Source of the DNA: Streptomyces sulphureus DSM 40104
GTDB lineage: Bacteria; Actinomycetota; Actinomycetes; Streptomycetales; Streptomycetaceae
DNA: 64,000 bases
Reading direction: 5' to 3'
Assembly (NCBI RefSeq): GCF_000381025.1
Contig: NZ_KB905813.1
Coordinates: 62,001 to 126,000 of the forward strand
In this document: positions 43,587-51,123 of the stretch, piece by piece
Numbering within the stretch: the first letter of the stretch is position 1
Layout: each line of letters starts with the position of its first letter
Translations under genes and position numbers: made by a program
The notes under the pieces: model-generated
Told to the model about the DNA's origin: nothing
Seen by the model: only the letters and a program-made list of their open reading frames with translations
Database searches by the model: none

Positions 43587-44609
43587 TCAGTCCTTCCGCA
43601 GCGTGGCGAGGCCGTCGTGGATGAAGGCGGGTACCAGGTCGCCTATCCGGTCGAAGCCCGGGCCGACGGTCTGCCCGAGCGTGTAGCGGTAGTGGATGCC
43701 CTCCAGGATCACGGCGAGCTTGAAGTAGGCGAACGCCGTGTACCAGTTGATCCGCGTCACGTCGCGGCCGGAACCGGCGGCGTACCGTTCGACGAGTTCG
43801 GCGGAGGACGGGTGCCCCGGCGCGTCGCTCGTCGTGGCGACGGGGGAGTCGGGGAGCGCGGGGTGCTCGCTGTACATCGCCAGCAGGCCCAGGTCGGTGA
43901 GCGGGTCGCCGAGGGTGGACATCTCCCAGTCGAGGACGGCGGTGATCCGGTCGCCCTCGCCGACGAGGACGTTGTCGAGACGGAAGTCCCCGTGGACGAC
44001 GGAGGGCGGGCCCGACTCGGGGAGGCGGGCCGCGAGCGACTCGTGGAGCGTGTCGACGCCTTCCAGTTCCCGGTTCTTCGAGGCGGCCAACTGCTTGCCC
44101 CAGCGCCGCAGTTGGCGTTCGAGGAACCCCTCGGGGCGACCGAAGTCGCCGAGGCCCACGCCCGCGGGGTCGACGGCGTGGAGGGAGACAAGAGTGTCGG
44201 GCAGCGCGAGCACCACGCCGCGGGTGCGCTCCGGGCCGAGCGGGGCCAGCTCCTCCGAGGTGCGGAAGGGGACGCCGTCGACCTGCTCCATGACGTAGAA
44301 CGGGGCGCCCAGCACCTCCTCGTCCTCGCAGAGCAGCACGGTGCCGGGGACGGGGACCTCGGTGTCCCGGAGCGCGGTGATCACGCGGTACTCGCGGGCC
44401 ATGTCGTGCGCGGTGGCGAGCACGTGGCCGAGCGGCGGACGCCGCACCACCCACCGCGTTTTGCCGTCGGTGACGCGGTAGGTGAGGTTGGAGCGCCCTC
44501 CCTGGACCACCTCGGCGGAGAGCGGGCCCTGCACGAGACCCGGCACCTCGCGCTCCAAGTGCGCTGCGAGCCGCTCCAGTTCGAGGCCCGGCGGATTCCC
44601 CTGTTTCAC
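43587..44609 (-). CDS. Aminoglycoside-phosphotransferase-like kinase (ACAD10/11 kinase type)
   Basis: 340 residues from GTG, with AAGGAG eight bases upstream. Nucleotide-binding GGRSNLTYRV, catalytic VVHGDFRLDNVLV and metal-binding LDWEMSTLGDPLTDLG are the three signatures of the APH fold. Despite the name these are not resistance enzymes: beside an ACAD they phosphorylate 4-hydroxyacyl-CoA so that the dehydrogenase partner can eliminate phosphate. That pathway role is taken from the mammalian ACAD10/11 work and is inference here. A palindromic operator lies 44 bases upstream of its start. Confidence 0.9.
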   Translation of the reverse strand: MKQGNPPGLELERLAAHLEREVPGLVQGPLSAEVVQGGRSNLTYRVTDGKTRWVVRRPPLGHVLATAHDMAREYRVITALRDTEVPVPGTVLLCEDEEVLGAPFYVMEQVDGVPFRTSEELAPLGPERTRGVVLALPDTLVSLHAVDPAGVGLGDFGRPEGFLERQLRRWGKQLAASKNRELEGVDTLHESLAARLPESGPPSVVHGDFRLDNVLVGEGDRITAVLDWEMSTLGDPLTDLGLLAMYSEHPALPDSPVATTSDAPGHPSSAELVERYAAGSGRDVTRINWYTAFAYFKLAVILEGIHYRYTLGQTVGPGFDRIGDLVPAFIHDGLATLRKD

Positions 44610-44652
44610 GGTGCGCGCTCCTTCGCGGCGGGTGCGGGTGACGATCCGATCA

Positions 44653-44668
44653 TGCCGACTGGTCGGTA
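44653..44668 (-). promoter_or_regulatory. Palindromic operator TGCCGACTGGTCGGTA
   Basis: The arms TGCCGAC and GTCGGTA form a near-perfect inverted repeat around TG, just upstream of the kinase-acyl-CoA dehydrogenase operon. The central CCGACTGGT also occurs at 39640-39655 upstream of the SDR-TetR genes. Typical size and symmetry for a TetR dimer. Confidence 0.6.
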
Positions 44669-44778
44669 TGAGGTCCAGAGGGGTGGGCGGAGACGGGCGC
44701 CACATGCGGGGTGGCTGGGTGCGGGTGCCGGGGTCCTTCAAGTAATCACGAGAGAAGGAAGGGTCGGGGTACGGAAAG

Positions 44779-45300
44779 GTCAACCGGAAAGAGTTGGACC
44801 CCGACGACAGCCCCGAAGCGGCGTACGGGGCTCGTATGCGCAGGATGCGGGGGAAACGGGGCCGGACGCAGGAGGGGTTGGCCGAGCGTCTGGCGCGTTC
44901 CAGTCAGCATATTGCGGCCGTGGGAACTTCCCGTAAGTCACCAACCCTCCCCTTCTCGCGCAAGCTCGACCGCGTCTTCGGGGTTGCCGCCACCGGGGAG
45001 TCGTTCGAGCGGGAATGGCGTGAGACGAGGAAGGGGTCTCGGAGTACGTGGGCTACGGGGGACGGGCGACCGAGGTCCGACTGTTCGAAATCGGAGTGAT
45101 CCCGGGCCTGTTGCAGACCCCGCAGTACGCGGCTGTGGCCGAGAGCGAAGTGGCGCGGGGGACGATCACTGCTGAGCAAGGTCAAGAGCGGGTGGCGGTC
45201 GTCGAAGCGCGCCAGGCCGCGCTCGTTCGCCCGCCGCCGCCACTGATCTTCGCGGTGCTGGACGAGAGTTGCCTCGGTCGAGCTGTGGGCGGGCCCGTGC
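44779..45300 (+). pseudogene. XRE-DUF5753 (Scr1-type) regulator, frameshifted and truncated
   Basis: The frame beginning VNRKELDPDDSPEAAYGARM holds a recognisable XRE domain (LAERLARSSQHIAAVGTSRK) and EREWRETRKG; near 45040 homology continues in another frame with EYVGYGGRATEVRLFEIGVI, PGLLQTPQYA and VLDESCLGRAVGG, after which it stops near 45300. A one-base loss plus loss of several codons explains the shift. Intact members have roughly 270-290 residues, so the last third is also absent. They normally stand beside a DUF397 gene; none is seen here. Confidence 0.75.
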
Positions 45301-45422
45301 GTTCGCCGGCTTCGTCGGCGCCGTCCGGAGCGGGCGGCTCGGCGCTTAGCGGCGACTGCCTGTGCGCAACCCGCGCCGACCGCCCTCCGGCCACCTCGGA
45401 TCAGACCTCTGAGGAGCCGACC

Positions 45423-45743
45423 TCACAACAGCAGCGCCCCCGCCACCACCAGCACCAGCGTGCACGCCACGGTGGCGCGGACCGCCCCCGCGGCCATCGG
45501 TACCGGCCCCTCGGCGCGGGCGAGGGCCCGGGTGCGGCGGTGTGCGGCGAGGAGGAGGGCGAGCCAGGCGAGGGCGGCGCAGGCCAGGGCGGTCGCCGCG
45601 GTCGGGGAGAGGTCGCCTTCGAGGGCCGTGCGGGCGCCGAGGGCGAGCGCCACCGCGTACGCCAACGTCGTGCGGCGCCAAGCCAGTCGGGTCCGCTCCG
45701 GCTGCGCGCCGGGGTCGCGCACACGGGCGCCCTCCGCCGTCAC
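45423..45743 (-). CDS. DUF202 membrane protein
   Basis: 106 residues from GTG that overlaps the stop of the upstream gene (GTGA). The conserved start ERTRLAWRRTTLAYAVALAL and three hydrophobic segments identify the DUF202 family. The function is unknown. The partner upstream is a second DUF202 protein, an arrangement common in actinomycetes. Confidence 0.82.
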   Translation of the reverse strand: MTAEGARVRDPGAQPERTRLAWRRTTLAYAVALALGARTALEGDLSPTAATALACAALAWLALLLAAHRRTRALARAEGPVPMAAGAVRATVACTLVLVVAGALLL

Positions 45744-46138
45744 TGGCCGACCCCGCCGAGCACGACGGTCCCGATCACCAGGAGCGCCGCCACCGCCGTG
45801 GCCACCGCCAGCAGCACGGGGAACCGTGAGACGGGCAGGTCCTCGCCGCGGCGCATGGCGCGCTCGCACCGTACCCAGTGGTTGACGGCGCGGAAGGCGC
45901 AGAGCGCCGCACCGGCGAGGAGGACGACGGCGATCGTGGTGCGTGCGGGGGCGCTGAGCCCGGTGAGGAACTGGTCGACCGCGATGCCGCCGGCGACGAG
46001 CGCCAGGGAGGTGCGTATCCAGGCGAGGAAGGTCCGCTCGTTGGCGAGCGAGAAGCGGTAGTCGGGGGTGGTGCCTTCCGCCCGGAGCCGCTGCGGTGCG
46101 AACCACAGTCCGAGGGTGGCCAGAAGCCGGTGGATCAT
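45740..46138 (-). CDS. YidH-like DUF202 inner-membrane protein
   Basis: 132 residues. FSLANERTFLAWIRTSLALV is the family signature, followed by three membrane segments (LVAGGIAVDQFL, TIAVVLLAGAALCAF, FPVLLAVATAVAALLVIGTV). Coupled through a GTGA overlap with the second DUF202 gene; the pair may form a hetero-oligomer. Function unknown. Confidence 0.85.
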   Translation of the reverse strand: MIHRLLATLGLWFAPQRLRAEGTTPDYRFSLANERTFLAWIRTSLALVAGGIAVDQFLTGLSAPARTTIAVVLLAGAALCAFRAVNHWVRCERAMRRGEDLPVSRFPVLLAVATAVAALLVIGTVVLGGVGQ

Positions 46139-46215
46139 GCGTCGAGCCTATGCAATGCGCATCCGCCCGGCGGACTCGGGCCACCGGGCGCCGTCTCCGG
46201 GGCTGCGGTGGCGGG

Positions 46216-46755
46216 TCACTCCGCGTGCTGCGCGTGCCAGGCGTCGAGGCGCCGGTGGCACTCCAGGCCGTCGGGGACGACGTCCCACCGGGGAAGCAGC
46301 TCGGCCAACTCGTCGTCGGTGACGAAGGCGTGCCAGGCGACCTCTTCGGGCTGCGGGTGGACGGGCAGTGCGCAGACCACCTCGTAGACCGTGAGGAACC
46401 AGCCGTACTCGGGCGTCTCGAAGAGGAATTTCAGCCGCGGCTGCGGCACCGGGAGCCCCTGGACGCCGAGTTCCTCCTCGGCCTCCCTGAGCGCCGCGTC
46501 GTCGTAGCTCTCCCCGGCGCCCACGACACCGCCGACGACGAGGTCGTACCGGGAGGGGAAGATCAGCTTCTCCGGGGTGCGGCGGTGCACGAAGAGGCGG
46601 CCGTGCGGGTCGCGCACCCGGATCGCGACGGAGCGGTGGCGCAGTCGCTCGGCGTACGCCTCGCCGCGGGGGCGCTGCGTGAGTACGTTGTCGTGCGGGT
46701 CGACGATGTCGAGGAGTTCGTCGGAGGCACGGCCCGCGGGGTCCGGAGCGTTCAT
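46216..46755 (-). CDS. NUDIX hydrolase (YfcD/IPP-isomerase-like)
   Basis: 179 residues from ATG at 46755; an in-frame TTG at 46767 is possible. DELLDIVDPHDNVL at the start is typical of the YfcD/isopentenyl-isomerase-like NUDIX group. The NUDIX box GGVVGAGESYDDAALREAEE followed by ELG is complete. Substrate unknown. It lies upstream of the two DUF202 genes on the same strand, 77 bases away. Confidence 0.85.
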   Translation of the reverse strand: MNAPDPAGRASDELLDIVDPHDNVLTQRPRGEAYAERLRHRSVAIRVRDPHGRLFVHRRTPEKLIFPSRYDLVVGGVVGAGESYDDAALREAEEELGVQGLPVPQPRLKFLFETPEYGWFLTVYEVVCALPVHPQPEEVAWHAFVTDDELAELLPRWDVVPDGLECHRRLDAWHAQHAE

Positions 46756-46956
46756 GGCGGCATCCAAGCAGGCGACGCGGACGGGCAGTGCGGCGCCCTC
46801 CCGTGTGGAGTTCTCGTGCAGATCCCTTCACCGGGAAGGGCGGGTCAACGGAGGTCACGAAGAGAGTTTTGGTTCCGAACGGACCGTTTTTGTAAGGGAG
46901 TTGATCGGATTCCTCTTGACGTGTCCCGGCTATGTCCGGTTGGGTGATCGCCGACC

Positions 46957-47883
46957 ATGACTCCTCCACCCCCTCCCCTCATACCCCGGAAACCCCGCGA
47001 CGCCCGGCACTTCGAACCAGCTCTCGACGACTCGGCGCTCGTCGACGCCAGAGCGGCCTTCGCGCAGGGACGGTGGACCGACGTCCGCACCCTGCTCCGG
47101 GGCGACGACGACCACGACAGCCGCGGCCACCGCCTCACCGTGCTCGCCGGGATTCCGTCCTCCGAGGCGTGGAGCCGCGAGTGGCTCACCACCGAACCGG
47201 ACAGCGACGACGCGGCGTTGCTCCACGCCTGCACCCTCGCGCACCGCGCCGCCGAACGCGGGGGAGGGCTCTACGTACAGGCCAGGGAGGCGCTGGAGGA
47301 GGTGGCGCGGCGGCAGCCCGCCGACCCCTCGCCCTGGTTCGCGCTGCTGCTGCTCCTGCGCGCCGTCGGAACCCCCGAGGAATGCCGCGAGGTCTTCGAC
47401 GCGGTCGCGGCCCGCCATCCCGAACACCACCACGCGCACCACCTGATGGTCGCCGCGCTCGCCGAAAAGGGTCCCGTCGTCCACGAGTTCGCCTCGCAAG
47501 CCGCCGAGCGCGCCCCCGCCGACAGCTCCCTCGCCCTCCTGCCGCTCGTCGCGCACGCCGAGCGGTACCGCGTCGCCGTCGCGCAGGGGCAGGCGGACGT
47601 CGACCCGTCGGCCGGGTTCTGGCACGGGCGGCAGGCCAAGTGGATCACCGAGCGCGCCTTCGGCTGGTGGCTGGAGTGGGGAGGCGAGAGCACGCACCCC
47701 AGGCGGCTCGTCGACCTCAACTTCCTCGCCTACGCGAAGTACCACGAGGGCCGTACGGCCGAGGCGGCCGCGCTCTTCCAGCGGATAGGCCGCATCGCCA
47801 CCCGCGAGCCCTGGTCGTACTCGGGCGGCGACCCTTACCGCGCATTCCGCGCCGCACAACGGGCAGCCCTGGGCTCCGTCTGA
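46957..47883 (+). CDS. Protein of unknown function with TPR-like helices
   Basis: 308 residues. After a Pro-rich start, helical pairs such as ALVDARAAFAQGRWTDVRTL, ALEEVARRQPADPSPWFALL and FLAYAKYHEGRTAEAAALFQ suggest a tetratricopeptide-like superhelix, a protein-binding surface. A conserved-looking tryptophan-rich segment (AFGWWLEWGGEST) lies near residue 235. I recognise no characterised relative. It is upstream of the APC permease (97-base gap, same strand). Confidence 0.65.
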   Translation: MTPPPPPLIPRKPRDARHFEPALDDSALVDARAAFAQGRWTDVRTLLRGDDDHDSRGHRLTVLAGIPSSEAWSREWLTTEPDSDDAALLHACTLAHRAAERGGGLYVQAREALEEVARRQPADPSPWFALLLLLRAVGTPEECREVFDAVAARHPEHHHAHHLMVAALAEKGPVVHEFASQAAERAPADSSLALLPLVAHAERYRVAVAQGQADVDPSAGFWHGRQAKWITERAFGWWLEWGGESTHPRRLVDLNFLAYAKYHEGRTAEAAALFQRIGRIATREPWSYSGGDPYRAFRAAQRAALGSV

Positions 47884-47979
47884 CCTGACCGGACGCGAAC
47901 ACGCGGCGGCACCCACCGCACCACCGCACGCACCCGCACCATCGGAAGCGACCCCACAGCCGAGAGGACACCGAGCGCC

Positions 47980-49551
47980 ATGCTCACGGGCAGCAGCGAA
48001 CCCACAGCGGGACCCGACGACATCAGCACCTACCGGGGCCACGACCCCGGCGCGCTGCGCGCCGGCCGGATCGGAACCGCTGGGCTGCTGCTCTCGGTCC
48101 TCGCCGCCACCGCACCGCTGATGGTGGTCGCCGGCGTGATGCCGACGACGTACGCGGTGATGGGGATCGTCGGGCAGCCGCTGCTCTACGTCATCCTCGG
48201 CGTGGTGATGGCGCTTTTCGCCGTCGGCTACGCGGAGATGAGCCGCCACGTCCACAACGCCGGTGCGTTCTACGCGTACATCGCGCGGGGGCTCGGCGGG
48301 ATCGCGGGCTCGGCCGCCTCGTACGTCGCCTTCGCCGCCTACAGCGCGCTCCAGGTCGGCATCTTCGGGATCTTCGGCTACGAGGTGAGCGCGCTCTGCC
48401 AGCAGCACCTCGACGCCGAGGTCGCCTGGTGGGTCCCGGCGCTCGCCGCGGTGCTCGTCACGGCGGTGCTCGGCGCGCTCAAGATCGACCTCAACGCGAA
48501 GGTGCTCGGCGTCCTGCTCGTCATCGAGGCGCTCCTCGTCGTCGTCCTCGACATCGCCTTCGCCTCGGACCCCGGCCCGCAGGGCCTCTCGCTCCTCGCC
48601 TTCGACCCGGGGACGATCGCGGGGGCCGGACTCGGCACCGCGCTCTGCTTCACCATCGCCGGCTTCCTCGGCTTCGAGCAGGCCCCTGTCTACGCGGAGG
48701 AGACCAACAAGCCCCGGACGGTGGTCCGGAGGGTGATGTTCATGGCGCTCGCCATCGTCGCCGTCTTCTTCGCGCTCACCTCGTGGCTGGTGGGCGTCGC
48801 GGCAGGTCCCGACAACATCGTCGGGGAGGCGAGGGAGGAGAGCGCCGGCCTGATCTTCTCGCTGATCGACCCGCGGCTCGGCGGGGTCTTCACCGACCTG
48901 CTGCACGTCTTCTTCGTCACGGGGATCTTCGCCTCGATGCTCGCCTTCCACAACGTCGTCTCCCGCTACGCCTTCGCGATGGGGCGCGAGGGGCTGCTGC
49001 CGCGCGCGCTCGGCCGCGCCTCGGCGAGCACCGGGGCCCCGGCCTACGGCTCGCTGCTCCAGACGGTGCTCGCTTTCCTCGTCGTCACGGCCTTCGCCGT
49101 CACCGACGACAAGCCGGTCGGCGACCCGACCGCGGCGGTGCTCAACCTCTTCACATGGATGGGCAATCTGGGCGCGCTCGGTGTGATCCTGCTGATGGCG
49201 GTCACCTCGGTCGCGATCATCGCCTTCTTCGTGCGGCGGGGGGCGGCGGGCGCGCAGGGGTGGCGGCTCGTCTGCTCCGGGCTCGCCGCCGCCGGGCTCG
49301 CCACGATCTTCGTCTACGCGGTGAAGGACTTCGACGTGCTCATCGACGCGGGCGCCGGATCGGCCCTGAGCTGGGCCCTGCCGGGGCTGCTGCTCGTCGC
49401 CGCCGCGGTCGGCACCGTCGTCGGGCTGGCGCTGCGTTCCCGCAGCCCGGAGACCTTCGCGGGGATCGGGCAGGGCAACCAGGCGTTCCGCCTGGAGCGC
49501 GCCGCCGACGAGGAGGCCGCAGCACGGGCGCAGGACGGCGCGCGGGAGTGA
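47980..49551 (+). CDS. APC-superfamily amino acid permease
   Basis: 523 residues with about 12 membrane helices. AGLLLSVLAATAPLMVVAGV in helix 1, NAGAFYAYIARGLGGIAGSA and GFLGFEQAPVYAEETNKPRT are typical of the APC superfamily, the last being the conserved loop after helix 6. A charged C-terminal tail follows helix 12. Substrate is probably an amino acid or amine; nothing nearby tells which. Confidence 0.9.
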   Translation: MLTGSSEPTAGPDDISTYRGHDPGALRAGRIGTAGLLLSVLAATAPLMVVAGVMPTTYAVMGIVGQPLLYVILGVVMALFAVGYAEMSRHVHNAGAFYAYIARGLGGIAGSAASYVAFAAYSALQVGIFGIFGYEVSALCQQHLDAEVAWWVPALAAVLVTAVLGALKIDLNAKVLGVLLVIEALLVVVLDIAFASDPGPQGLSLLAFDPGTIAGAGLGTALCFTIAGFLGFEQAPVYAEETNKPRTVVRRVMFMALAIVAVFFALTSWLVGVAAGPDNIVGEAREESAGLIFSLIDPRLGGVFTDLLHVFFVTGIFASMLAFHNVVSRYAFAMGREGLLPRALGRASASTGAPAYGSLLQTVLAFLVVTAFAVTDDKPVGDPTAAVLNLFTWMGNLGALGVILLMAVTSVAIIAFFVRRGAAGAQGWRLVCSGLAAAGLATIFVYAVKDFDVLIDAGAGSALSWALPGLLLVAAAVGTVVGLALRSRSPETFAGIGQGNQAFRLERAADEEAAARAQDGARE

Positions 49552-49671
49552 TCCGGGGACCGGCCCCGTCCGCCTTTGCGGGCGTGGGCCGGTCTCGGTT
49601 CCGCCAAGTGGTCCGCGTGCGCGGCTCGTTGGCGCCGCACCGGACAGTGCGCAGGCCCTAGGGTGTCGGGC

Positions 49672-50082
49672 ATGGCCGTGACCTTCTTCGCCGTGACGCT
49701 CGACTGCCCGGACCCCGACCAACTGGCCCGCTTCTACCAGCGGTTCCTCGGCGGCCGGCGCGCCGTCTCGGACGAGGGGGACTTCGCCGTACTCGCCCCG
49801 TACGGCAGCGGCGTCCGTATCGACTTCCAGCAGTCCGCCAACCCGCAGCCGCCCCGCTGGCCCGACGAGGAAGCCCCGCGCCGCCACCACCTGGAATTCG
49901 CCGTCGACGAGGAGCTGGACGAGGTCGAGCAGCGACTCCGCTCCCTCGGCGCCGAGGTGCCTGCGCACCAGCCGGGCGGCGCACTCTTCCGGGTCTTCGT
50001 CGACCCCGCGGGCCACGCCTTCTGCGTGGCGCCGCGCGAACACACTTTGCTCAGAGGGGAGTTGCACGACTCGGCGGACTAG
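49672..50082 (+). CDS. VOC (glyoxalase/bleomycin-resistance fold) protein
   Basis: 136 residues. FFAVTLDCPDPDQLARFYQR and HLEFAVDEELDEVEQRLRSL and VFVDPAGHAFCVAPRE show the paired beta-alpha-beta-beta-beta units of the vicinal-oxygen-chelate fold, of the type seen in small Streptomyces 'glyoxalase-like' proteins. Substrate unknown. Downstream begins the transposase-like remnant at 50090. Confidence 0.85.
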   Translation: MAVTFFAVTLDCPDPDQLARFYQRFLGGRRAVSDEGDFAVLAPYGSGVRIDFQQSANPQPPRWPDEEAPRRHHLEFAVDEELDEVEQRLRSLGAEVPAHQPGGALFRVFVDPAGHAFCVAPREHTLLRGELHDSAD

Positions 50083-50089
50083 AGCCGGA

Positions 50090-50200
50090 TCAGGCAGCGT
50101 CTGCCCTGTCCAGAAGGGCGCGTAGGCGGTGATCACCAGTGTGGTGGTTCCGCCGGATGACGAAGCGTCGGATCATGCTGCCCTGCTCCTTGCGGTCGGC
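50090..50200 (-). pseudogene. Transposase C-terminal remnant
   Basis: On the minus strand the frame ending at 50090 reads RKEQGSMIRRFVIRRNHHTG then DHRLRALLDRADAA and stop. The pattern S-M-I-R-R-[YF]-x3-R-N-x-H-x4-x-L-R-x-[VL]-x-x-R-A-[ND]-x-A is like the end of several actinobacterial DDE transposases as I remember them. Upstream the frame is lost, and no terminal inverted repeat is visible. A decayed insertion sequence is the best explanation. Confidence 0.4.
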
Positions 50201-50416
50201 GTGATCGTGACGCCGAGGGTGAGGCGCAGGACGGTGAACCGGGCCTCGACGCGGTTGAGAGCCAAAAGCCGCCGGCGGGTGCGTGGACGATCTCGGCGTC
50301 GTTCGCGGTGGCGCGAGTGCCGACCCGCCGGGCCTTGACGCTGCCTTCCGCGCCCGGCCACAGCCGTTCGAGCGGCATGGGCCGGGCCGCGGTTCCCCTG
50401 CCGTGGATCGGTTCGG
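50201..50416. other. Non-coding stretch between the remnant and the TetR gene
   Basis: 216 bases with no gene that I can support. It carries no clear repeat or promoter. Together with the transposase-like remnant it probably represents decayed mobile DNA. Confidence 0.4.
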
Positions 50417-51013
50417 CTATGCAGCCAAAGCGGCAACGACCTTGTCCGTCACGCGGGCGAAGAGGTCCGGGTCGGTGGGGGCCTGCCGGACAATGGTGGC
50501 CCAGTACAGCGGGCCCGCCAGGAAGTCGAGGCCGAGGTCCAGGTCGGTGTCGGCGGGCAAGTCGCCGCGTTCGACAGCCCGGCGCAGGATCGCACCGACC
50601 TTTTCGCGGCGCTCTTCGCCGATGCGTTCGCCCAGCGTGGCGGCGATGCCCGGGTGGTAGGCGCGGGCGGCTAGCAGGTCGGGCAGGATGCGGGAGACCA
50701 GCGGGTGGCGCAGTGCCTCGTCGGTCTGGGTGAGGTAGGCCAGTACGTCGCCACGCAGGCTGCCGGTGTCGGGGGTGTCGGCAGCGGCCACCGAGACCTG
50801 GACGATGAGGTCGACGGCCGTGGCCTCTTTGGACGGCCAGCGCCGGTAGATGGCCGCCTTGCCGGTGCCGGCGCGGCGGGCCACGGCTTCCAAGGACAGT
50901 TTCCCGTACCCGACTTCGGCGAGTTCCTCGAAGAAGGCGGTACGGAGCGCGTCGGTGACGGCGTCCTGCAGGACCGGGCCGCCCGGAGGGCGGGCTGTGG
51001 CTGATCGGCTCAT
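50417..51013 (-). CDS. TetR-family regulator of the adjacent hydrolase
   Basis: 198 residues from the ATG of MSRSATARPP. The HTH (AFFEELAEVGYGKLSLEAVA, RRAGTGKAAIYRRWPSKE) covers about 25-70; the C-terminal domain (RHPLVSRILPDLLAARAYHP, LDFLAGPLYWATIV) is of the TetR_C_16/AcrR-like type. It is divergent from an alpha/beta hydrolase, and two matching palindromes stand between the genes, one near each start, so it probably represses both itself and the hydrolase. Confidence 0.88.
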   Translation of the reverse strand: MSRSATARPPGGPVLQDAVTDALRTAFFEELAEVGYGKLSLEAVARRAGTGKAAIYRRWPSKEATAVDLIVQVSVAAADTPDTGSLRGDVLAYLTQTDEALRHPLVSRILPDLLAARAYHPGIAATLGERIGEERREKVGAILRRAVERGDLPADTDLDLGLDFLAGPLYWATIVRQAPTDPDLFARVTDKVVAALAA

Positions 51014-51032
51014 GACCGGAAGCATACCCAAG

Positions 51033-51047
51033 ACGGAACGGTTGCGT
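51033..51047 (-). promoter_or_regulatory. TetR operator 1, ACGGAACGGTTGCGT
   Basis: Arms ACGGAAC and GTTGCGT around one central base, one mismatch from perfect symmetry. It lies 19 bases upstream of the TetR ATG. The same 15 bases with two changes recur at 51085-51099, 52 bases away (about five helical turns), followed in both copies by CTCGAC. Confidence 0.65.
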
Positions 51048-51079
51048 CTCGACTAATCGGCGAGTACGGTCCTCCTGAG

Positions 51080-51108
51080 TCGATACGGAACCGTTCCGTC
51101 TCGACAAT
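51080..51108 (+). promoter_or_regulatory. Candidate hydrolase promoter TCGATA-N17-GACAAT
   Basis: TCGATA (51080-51085) and GACAAT (51103-51108) are 17 bases apart; the spacer contains operator 2, so a repressor would cover the promoter. A GGGAGA ribosome-binding site follows at about 51113, six bases before the ATG. The hexamers are four of six matches each, so the call is tentative. Confidence 0.4.
51085..51099 (+). promoter_or_regulatory. TetR operator 2, ACGGAACCGTTCCGT
   Basis: A perfect palindrome with 7-base arms around one C. It sits 24 bases before the hydrolase ATG and within the likely promoter. It matches operator 1 in 13 of 15 positions. Confidence 0.7.
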
Positions 51109-51123
51109 TGACGGGAGACGGTC

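Noticed and set aside
43587..44609. Aminoglycoside resistance gene
   Set aside because: The APH-like kinase is coupled to an acyl-CoA dehydrogenase, which points to acyl-CoA metabolism as in ACAD10/11.
46930..50136. A 1068-codon minus-strand frame across the unknown gene, the permease and the VOC gene
   Set aside because: It crosses three well-supported plus-strand genes, and its protein is an Asp/Arg/Glu repeat-like shadow.
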